From Molanna angustata (lineage: Eukaryota; Arthropoda; Insecta; Trichoptera; Molannidae), in contig OY754981.1 in assembly GCA_963576475.1 (NCBI GenBank), forward strand, positions 28,620,132 to 28,684,131: a DNA stretch of 64,000 nucleotides, read 5' to 3'. A program made the position numbers and the translations under genes. Shown here piece after piece: positions 57,343-64,000 of this stretch; position 1 is the first letter of the stretch, and each line of letters opens with the position of its first letter. The notes under the pieces are model-generated. The model had not been told where the DNA came from. It did not search any database and saw nothing but the letters and a program-made list of their open reading frames with translations.

Positions 57343-57952
57343 TACAAACCATCACGCCGTTTCCCTATTTGAGGTAGGCAGAGAGAACCGAACGCCAGAC
57401 ACTTATATCTTGAAAAACATGTTTAGCCTCTTTTACATCCATGCATCGCGTCATACATGCTCTCCTATTATCCATCGCGTCATACATGCTCTCCTATTAT
57501 CCATCGCGTCATACATGCTCTCCTATTATCCATCGCGTCATACATGCTCTCCTATTATCCATCGCGTCATACATGCTCTCCTATTATCCATCGCGTCATA
57601 CATGCTCTCCTATTATCCATCGCGTCATACATGCTCTCCTATTATCCATCGCGTCATACGTCATGCTCTCCTATTATCCATCGCGTCATACATGCTCTCC
57701 TATTATCCATCGCGTCATACATGCTCTCCTATTATCCATCGCGTCATACATGCTCTCCTATTATTCTGACTTCGTATATTATCATATTTCGAAATCTCAT
57801 TTGTATGATCACGCCAACACTTTCATGGCCGGCCTCTCTTCGTATTCCACTTTCTTCAGCCATGTATATTTTCTTTTTTAAGGTGTTCATTCTCTCAGCA
57901 TGTCCGAACCATCGCAGAGCATTTATTTTCATTTTACTAGCAATATAATAAT
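57343..57952 (-). mobile_element. RTE-like LINE 3' part, expanded by a minisatellite and split by another LINE
   Basis: Plus view: ACCATCACGCCGTTTCCCTA and GTAGGCAGAGAGAACCGAAC at the 3' end, and on the minus strand MKINALRWFGHAERM at 57932-57888. The coding part between them is broken by 11 copies of a 29-bp unit. The element's upstream half is at 59272-59640, on the other side of an inserted LINE. Confidence 0.87.
57447..57766. repeat. 29-bp minisatellite, 11 copies
   Basis: Unit CATCGCGTCATACATGCTCT then CCTATTATC. One copy carries three extra bases (TACGTCATGC). The unit derives from the RTE region coding for RACMRRCMD. Because 29 is not a multiple of three, all frames stay open, which makes false 140-170-codon proteins. 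Confidence 0.97.
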
Positions 57953-57954
57953 AA

Positions 57955-59268
57955 AAAAAAATATATTAATTTAAGCGACCGCCAATATGGATTTCGTGGA
58001 AATCGATCTTGTGGCGACCTACTCGCGTATGTGACATCCGTTTGGGGTCGAGTTATGGAACGCTTTGGAGAAGCTCAAACTGCCGCCCTTGATATCTCTA
58101 AAGCTTCCAACCGGGTTTGGCACCGAGGTCTCTTAATGAAACTCCCTTCTTATGGACTACCCCAGTCTCTGTGTATTTGGATTGCGAATTTTTTAAAAGA
58201 TCGTGAAGTCATAACTGTAGTGGACGGTTGCTCTTCTTCTCCCCATTCCATCAATGCGGGAGTCCCTCAAGGGTCCATTCTATCTCCAACCCTATTCCTC
58301 CTGCATATTAATGACCTGCTCTTACGTGCCCCCATCCACTGACAATGACAATTTCTCTTTTGACAAACCTCCTAAACAGAGTGAAATATCAGAAGCCCGG
58401 AAAGACTTTCAACAAAAAATAAATAGCTGCCTCCACTCAATCAATACCTGGGGTCAAAGTAATCTTGTTTCATTTAACGTCTCAAAAACGCAAGCCTGTC
58501 TAATTTCTGCGAAGAGAAACCCCAATGAATTGCAAGTGTCTTTCAACGGAAGCACCCTACCTAACAGCAGCTCTATCGACCTGCTTGGAGTATCTATAAC
58601 GAACCAATTACACTAAAAGGGCTCCATCGAAGCTAAAGTGAAACTCGCTTCCAAAAAATTGAGCGTACTATATAGAGCGCGTAGATATTTTCCTAAGACC
58701 CAGATCTGTATACTCTACAAAGCGCAAATACGTCCAATTATTGAATATGGTAGTCACCTCTGTAGTGGCACCCCCTCCCCCAATACCTACTGAATACCCT
58801 CGACGCTGTCCAAAGGCGTGCTATACGTTTGATTGATGATACATCACTAACTGATGGATTGCAATCACTAGAACACAGACGCAGAGTCGGTATTTTAAAT
58901 TTATTATATAGATACTACCACGGGAATTGCTCAGAAAAACTTGCATCTTTGGTCCCTTCTCCACCCACTCGCAACAGAGTCACTTGCTTTACTCAATCAC
59001 AACACCCATTCACAGTAAACCTTCAACATATACGAACCAGTCGCTTCTCGAACTCCTTTATTTATACAGCAGCCCGACTGTGGAACGATCTTCCGAATTC
59101 TGTGTTTCCACCTTCGTATAACCGGGGTCTTTTTAAAATCCGAATTAATAAACTCTTTTCTAGATTGCAAACCCCTCCCAACGCTACGTAGTGCGCTTCT
59201 TCGGAAGAGTAAAATGGACCCAAATCCTAATAGCTGGTGTCCCCTACGTGGACATGTTAAAAAAAAAT
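57955..59268 (+). mobile_element. LINE with partial reverse transcriptase, inserted in an RTE element
   Basis: From the left: NLSDRQYGFRGNRSCGDLLA-like start, then 58031-58342 with ALDISKASNRVWHRGLLMKL, PSYGLPQSLCIWIANFLKDR and INAGVPQGSILSPTLFLLHI. After a frame change, SEARKDFQQKINSCLHSINT and SFNVSKTQACLISAKRNP, then RAIRLIDDTSLTDGLQSLEH and RLWNDLPNSVFPPS. The catalytic YADD box that should follow INDLLLRAPIH is deleted with a frameshift, and motif A reads ISKASNRVW where the family has ISKAFDRVW. So the RT is doubly dead. The 3' end CCCCTACGTGGACATGTT plus A tail equals 28556-28580. Jockey or CR1 group; the clade is not fixed. Confidence 0.88.
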
Positions 59269-59271
59269 ATA

Positions 59272-59640
59272 TCTTTCCATCATGCATTCTCGTCTAAAAT
59301 TCACATTCTTATCCTATCATAGATTGTTTTGTCACACGTTCGCTTTAAGGACCTCATTTCCACATTGTTAATTTTACTTTCATGCGTCTTCTGCCATGTC
59401 CATGTCTCACTTGTACACATCATTGTTGGAACGACTATTGCATTGTGCAGAGAGAACTTTAGTGGGTCAGCCATTATTGTTCTTAATGCACCGTTCACTC
59501 TAATTGCTTCCGTTACCATTTTTTTCTATATCCTTTTCCAATATTCCATCACGCTGAAACATACTTCCTAGAAACAAATATTCATCTACTTGTTCTAGTA
59601 GTTCATTATCCACTCTTATTTCGGATTCTGTTCGTCATTC
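59272..59640 (-). mobile_element. RTE-like LINE, upstream half of the split copy
   Basis: The minus-strand frame 59519-59301 gives MVTEAIRVNGALRTIMADPL, KFSLHNAIVVPTMMCTSETW, TWQKTHESKINNVEMRSLKR and DKTIYDRIRM. It stops at the junction GAAAGATATA, and the reading resumes at 57952 with ATATTGCTAGTAAAATGAAA, which continues the same gene. Confidence 0.88.
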
Positions 59641-59739
59641 GCTTTTTCAATTACCATTACATTAGATTATAGAAAATAAGATTTAGTAATAATACTCATT
59701 TATGTCATTTATGTTTATGTTAAACGTTAGATGAAAAAG

Positions 59740-59975
59740 TTTTGTTGGCCTTTGTGGATCAATTTGATACATATTATGATTTCTTAACGAAAGGTCACGA
59801 GTTCGATTCACGGTGAAGACACAGTTCATAGCTGTGGTTTCAGAGTGGATCTGTGAGACGATAAATATGATAAGTCTCCAGAATATGGCAAATTGTTATT
59901 GTATGCGTGTGTGATTAATATTTAACATAGTAGGTACCTACCCTTTAGTTGTCCGAACATTACTAAATAAATATT
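59740..59975 (+). mobile_element. SINE-like repeat, third family, sense copy
   Basis: Sense order: GGTCACGAGTTCGATTCACG (B-box-like), GACACAGTTCATAGCTGTGG, GATCTGTGAGACGATAAATA, AAGTCTCCAGAATATGGCAA, TTAATATTTAACATAGTAGG, then AATAAATATT and an A tail. Confidence 0.78.
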
Positions 59976-59986
59976 TAAAAAAAAAA

Positions 59987-60095
59987 CAGACGAACATGTA
60001 TGATTATGAGTGGCACGATTAATGTAATCAAAGCAGACGTATAAGTGTTCGGTTTTCTTAGCCAACCCCGACAATAGGGACATAAATATAATTAT
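59987..60095 (+). mobile_element. RTE-like LINE end fragment, degraded
   Basis: ACAGACGAACATGTATGATT, GTGTTCGGTTTTCTTAGCCA, ACCCCGACAATAGGGACATA. Confidence 0.65.
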
Positions 60096-61060
60096 GGTGT
60101 GTTTGACAAATTTGACGGTAGCTTTCAGATAATCACCAAGAATCTAGTGGTAATCAATGATCACCAATAATTGCAGTGCAAATATATTGCATAAAACCCG
60201 GAGAACTCTTAAACTTTGCAGACACTACACTTGAAGTGCCAAAGAGATAAAATTGAGTAAACAACTGGCTCAACGTTCACTGAAAGTGAAGATAAGAGTA
60301 AACCGTATTTATTACAGAAAGTCATGAAACCATAAATTTGGTTTTCGTGGCCACTAGGTCCGCATGTTCAATGGGTCCAAAAAAATTCACACGGACATCG
60401 GTGTAGAGTTCTCGTCGGAAAGTTATGTAATATTTAACTAGTCATGTAATGTTTAACTCATTAATTGGAATAACATAGAATTTGCACCATCATTACTTTT
60501 ATAATTTTAATACGTTGCTGATACGATAGAATAGGACGTATAACTGTAAAAAAATATTAAAAAAAACTATCGAATCTATAAAAAATAACTTCCCCTTTCA
60601 GATAGGAGGAGTGTACCAACTAATACGACTACACACATATAAGATCAAAGTGGTAATTACATGAGCAGTTTCCAACCGTAATTCCGATCTGTGCTGTTGG
60701 CCTCGCAGATTTACTAGGATGGCCGACAAATTGTGACTTCTCAGCAACTACTGAAACTACGCAGCTAAGGGTATTTATTATATATACCTACCAAAGACAC
60801 GATTCGGGTGCGTAATCATTACATTACCTACAGAATATACGCCACTAGAAAATAAAATCAGATCCGCCACTCAAAATAAGAAAATAAATCAACTCCCAAC
60901 GACTAAGGAAAACTTAAGATATGTGCCTACTATAAAAAATTTAAAACTCTCATTCAGACATTATTTATTACAATTCACTTTGATTAAACCACTAATGAGT
61001 TATTTGATTCGACCGGTTTCGAAGCAACATGACATGTATCAGTCAAAATAATCTACATAT
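60096..61060. other. Intronic DNA, nothing recognised
   Basis: No assigned element. Confidence 0.45.
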
Positions 61061-61135
61061 TTTTTAAAGAATGAATATTTATCGGTCGAGGCGATATTCG
61101 AACTTGCATCCTATAGATTACTAATCCATAGCAGA
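61061..61135 (-). mobile_element. tRNA-derived SINE fragment, tRNA-Thr-like family
   Basis: Minus strand: TGGATTAGTAATCTATAGG, then CAAGTTCGAATATCGCCTCG and ACCGATAAATATTCATTC; the middle body is deleted. Confidence 0.65.
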
Positions 61136-61865
61136 TACCTATTAATATTTAAACACTTATTCGGATTTTTTTCTCATTTTAGAATTTTTTTATTTTATTT
61201 TTGGATATCAAACAGACATCGTAAAGCAACAAGAAAAATAAATGGACATAAAAAATGTTATGAATACTTAACAAAAGCTTTCCAGAAATAATAACACCAT
61301 AATCCTCACACCGCCCATGTTATAACATTTGAATATTTTTAATACCTTTTTCTTATTTCTATAAAAACAGGAAGTATTATATTTATTTTAAGAATTCGAC
61401 GTATTTGCGACAAAATATTCAGTTATATGAAATTGTTTAAATTTTTCCTCTCTTTCAAATATAAAGACAATTAATAAGGAACGTGCAATTCACGGGGCTT
61501 ACTAAGAGAAACAAAATGTATGAGTAAGAAACATTTGAAGAAGAATTGAAAAAAAAAATATCTACGAAAAAAGAAAACGGTTCTTGAATGAAAGAGTTCT
61601 TGTATTTCATAATATTCATTACTTTTCAAAGATCTTTTTTATCTCGATTTTCACAACACAATTTCCAGATAAACAATGCAGATGAATATTGAACGAGCAT
61701 AAAAAATATTTATTATAATTACATTTATTCAATGAATGTATTATTTACAATGTGTAAGAATAATTTTGAAAATTATAAAAGTAATGTATAAAATACAAAC
61801 AAAAAAATATATAAATACCGAGAAACGCTTCATTTATTATTTTCTTTTATTTTTATTAATACAAA
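61136..61865. other. AT-rich intronic DNA, nothing recognised
   Basis: No assigned element. Confidence 0.5.
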
Positions 61866-62276
61866 AACATATAGATAAATGCTGTAGAAATGAGATCACT
61901 AAGAAGAGTATGCAATAAAACGACATGTGATAGAATAAAAAATGAGGACAAAAGGAGAGAACGGAAGATAAAGATGGATATTATAATTAAATTGAAAGTG
62001 AATGTCTTGAGGTGGTTTGGACATATAAAAATGTCAAACGATAACGACTGACACAAAAATATACATGGGGTCACCCCAGAAAGGGATATGACCATGTGAA
62101 TAATATTTTGAAAAAAGGAAACATAAGAAACTTGAACAATCGACGAGCATGTATGAGACGATGTATGGATCTAAAGGAAGCCAGGAATTTGTGCAAAAAT
62201 AGAATATGGCGCTAGGTTCTCTGTGATTACCGCGTAAGGGACATGGCGTGATGGTACGTATGAAAGTATGTAATCA
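61866..62276 (+). mobile_element. RTE-like LINE C-terminal copy, degraded
   Basis: Reads NAVEMRSLRRVCNKTTCDRI, KNEDKRRERKIKMDI and LRWFGHIKMSND with frameshifts, then RRACMRRCMDLKEARNLCKN. The 3' end is GGGACATGGCGTGATGGTAC. Confidence 0.85.
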
Positions 62277-62307
62277 AAACAACATCCATACATAAAAAAA
62301 TTCAGCA

Positions 62308-62452
62308 AACAGGTTCACGATCCACTCTAAATATTGTCTATTTAGGTGTGACAAGGCTAATGTGAGGGATTACACTTATGTGTCGTGCTGCCTTCTATAA
62401 GGTTATGCACACCCCTCATAGTGGGATTCTAACGCGATAGTATGTATGTAGA
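62308..62452 (+). mobile_element. Fourth SINE-like family copy, 5' truncated
   Basis: ACAGGTTCACGATCCACTCT, GTCGTGCTGCCTTCTATAAG, GGTTATGCACACCCC and a GATAGTATGTATGTA end. Confidence 0.72.
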
Positions 62453-62962
62453 TAAAAAAATAAAAAAAAGTTCGTTATTAAAACAAATATTTAAAATTTC
62501 GTATTATATAAATATATTCTTTCGTTATCTATATAAGTAAAATACGTAACAAAAAACCTTATAGTTCTACTAAGTTATGATATACGTGAACTAAACAAAA
62601 ATATTATCTTCTAAAAGTTATAAAGTGAAAAATTAGGAAAATGTTATCAACTCAAATTAATAATAGACAATATAAATAAAATAAATTTATGCTTTATAAA
62701 CAATTTTAATTATATTCAATTAAATATGTCCATAAAACATCATATAAAATACACAAGAATTGCAGCTCATCACCATCTGACGATATTTTCCAAAACCAAA
62801 ATCATTCGATGGAAACTCAAAGCAAACACGCAAAACAGGGTGGAAAATCGTCTGAGTCGTTCGTGGATATAAATGGAAAAGTTTACACACATCGTTCGTA
62901 GATGGCATCCTACTATTTTTCAGGAAAATTGAAAACGATTGAAAATTAACAAATTTTATTTT
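62453..62962. other. AT-rich intron start (5' end of the giant intron)
   Basis: Contains no recognised element; on the minus strand it follows the donor GTAAAA. Confidence 0.5.
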
Positions 62963-62964
62963 AC

Positions 62965-63063
62965 CTTTTGCTTGTCGAGATGTTGAAGAATCTCATCGAC
63001 GTCTCCGACTATAACAGTCTGCTGCCGTAGCATGTCTTCTTCCACCTTCAGCCAGTCAAGAAT
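62965..63063 (-). CDS. Dys: Dystrophin internal exon, upstream of the giant intron (helix A of a spectrin repeat)
   Basis: Dystrophin links cortical actin to the membrane dystroglycan complex through a rod of spectrin repeats. This 99-nt exon encodes exactly 33 residues in phase 0, starting ILDWLKVEEDMLRQQ and ending VIVGDVDEILQHLDKQK. The W-L-x(2)-E pattern is the usual start of helix A in a spectrin repeat. The end aligns with the human dystrophin segment VMVGDLEDINEMIIKQK at the end of DMD exon 51, which I know from the family. The exon is bounded on the minus strand by a pyrimidine-rich acceptor ending TTTGTAG and a donor GTAAAA. Human exon 51 extends further upstream, so the 5' boundary here is a different intron position. 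I chose the frame because it is the only one that continues openly into the exon at 690-795. Spectrin, shot or nesprin repeats are less likely because the match runs across both exons and both phases. Confidence 0.92.
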
Positions 63064-64000
63064 CTACAAAGAAATCAAAAATCATAAATAATTTACAGAA
63101 TTTATTTTTTTCTTTTAATACATGATCACAAAAATTATACTTAAAAATCATGGTCAGACATTAAATAATACAGAAGAAATGTTAATTATTCAAATAATTT
63201 ATTATGGGCTATGCATAGAGTAGTGCTTCCAATCTTCTCTATTGGGTATTATTGTTTTCGGGTGTTCCCCGGGAACCGGGTAATTAAAAATACAACAGGT
63301 AAAATAACATCTCACATATGTACATAGTTCAACAACGAGGTTCACCATCCAGTCTAAATGCAGTAGATTTTTTGGGTATCGTGCTTACTTTTTTTTAAGG
63401 TGATGCAAACCCAAACACCTGTCGCTGGTTACCCGTCATTGTGAGATATGCCGATATTTTATCGATGCATGTACAATGCACATAATACGATGTTTCAATG
63501 AACGTCATGAATTGAGGAAAATGACGAACTACACTACACATGGTTTAGGAAATCAATAACAAAATATATTAACAATATTGAAACCACATCCCATTACAAT
63601 TTAGTATTAATGAAGTAGAATTTGTATCATTGGTAGAGTGTACTTTTTTTGTATATGTAAATTAATAGTGTTTTAATGTAATATGTATGTACAGTGTACA
63701 CCATAGCGGTTTTTGAATCGTGGAAGAGGTGACAGTGGACGGTGAGTTTGTTTTTTTTTGATACAGGCGGCGTTCGTCGTTTTGTAGACGTGCATCCGTG
63801 TGCTTCGTTAATGAGCGTTGGCTTTCTGTTGCGAAATCTGACACCAGAATGTACTTTCACTGAATATTATGTATTATTATCATTATACAAATGAAACAGA
63901 GATTATGCTAGATAGAAGTTGAAGACAATTACTATGCTCCTCCCTCAAAAACGATATTTGATCTCAACTGAGGGATGAATAGATCTTTATATATATTTTT
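63064..64000 (-). other. Dys: 3' part of the preceding dystrophin intron
   Basis: This lies upstream of the exon at 62965-63063 and ends with the acceptor TTTGTAG at 63064-63070. It carries phase 0. It contains one SINE-like repeat (63205-63455) and a GC-richer stretch at 63690-63865 with short overlapping open frames that I do not recognise. Confidence 0.8.
63205..63455 (+). mobile_element. Fourth SINE-like family copy
   Basis: AGAGTAGTGCTTCCAATCTT, GGGTGTTCCCCGGGAACCGG, CAACGAGGTTCACCATCCAG, GTCGCTGGTTACCCGTCATT; it lies in the neighbouring intron 140 bp from the exon. Confidence 0.78.

Noticed and set aside
57263..57948. Three overlapping plus-strand frames of 146-168 codons with repeated SPIIHRVIHALLLSIASY
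   Set aside because: They come from the 29-bp minisatellite inside an antisense RTE remnant; the unit length is not a multiple of three, so all frames stay open.

Overview
This window is AT-rich animal DNA, best read as an insect genome and most likely a lepidopteran. That call rests on the style of its repeats (RTE-type LINE ends with ATGGT/ATGT tails, tRNA-derived SINEs, microsatellite-bearing Helitron-like elements) and is moderate, not firm. The only host coding sequence I can support is two short exons on the minus strand, at 62965-63063 and 690-795. Translated in order they give one uninterrupted spectrin-like repeat that aligns without gaps over its first 60-odd residues with the human dystrophin repeat spanning DMD exons 51 and 52. 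The gene is therefore the insect dystrophin orthologue (Dys), transcribed right to left.

Everything between the exons (796-62964, 62,169 bp) is a single giant intron. Its position and phase (phase 0, directly after the residues KQK) are those of human DMD intron 51, and the 3' end of the downstream exon has the same phase (1) as human exon 52. The flanks 1-689 and 63064-64000 belong to the neighbouring introns.

The intron is filled with layered transposon remains. Part 1 (about 800-12,500) holds a LINE 3' end, TTAA-flanked MITEs, tRNA-derived SINEs, hammerhead-like motifs and Helitron-like copies, one of which carries a (TA)155 run. About 12,900-25,700 holds SINEs, RTE LINE ends, a GC-rich block at 15.2-15.5 kb, and a terminal-inverted-repeat element that received two nearly identical Helitron-like elements head to tail. 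About 26,600-34,200 holds a CR1/jockey-type LINE with its reverse transcriptase, a 94-96 bp satellite that ends in a hammerhead-like fold, a GC-rich block near 32.8 kb followed by a consensus splice donor on the gene's own strand, and a near-perfect palindrome with 90-bp arms. About 35,000-46,500 holds a TTAA-flanked fold-back element, a hAT element with an 8-bp target duplication, several small hairpins and LINE fragments. About 47,000-62,500 holds more LINE ends, an LINE-in-LINE nest with an 11-copy 29-bp minisatellite, and SINEs.

No intact mobile-element protein, no rRNA, no convincing functional tRNA gene and no CRISPR array was found. The best candidates for something functional beyond the exons are the GC-rich blocks, which could be internal promoters for short dystrophin isoforms, and the hammerhead-like motifs. 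Both are hypotheses. Coordinates of repeat boundaries are estimated by eye and are usually good to about 5-20 bp; exon boundaries are exact.
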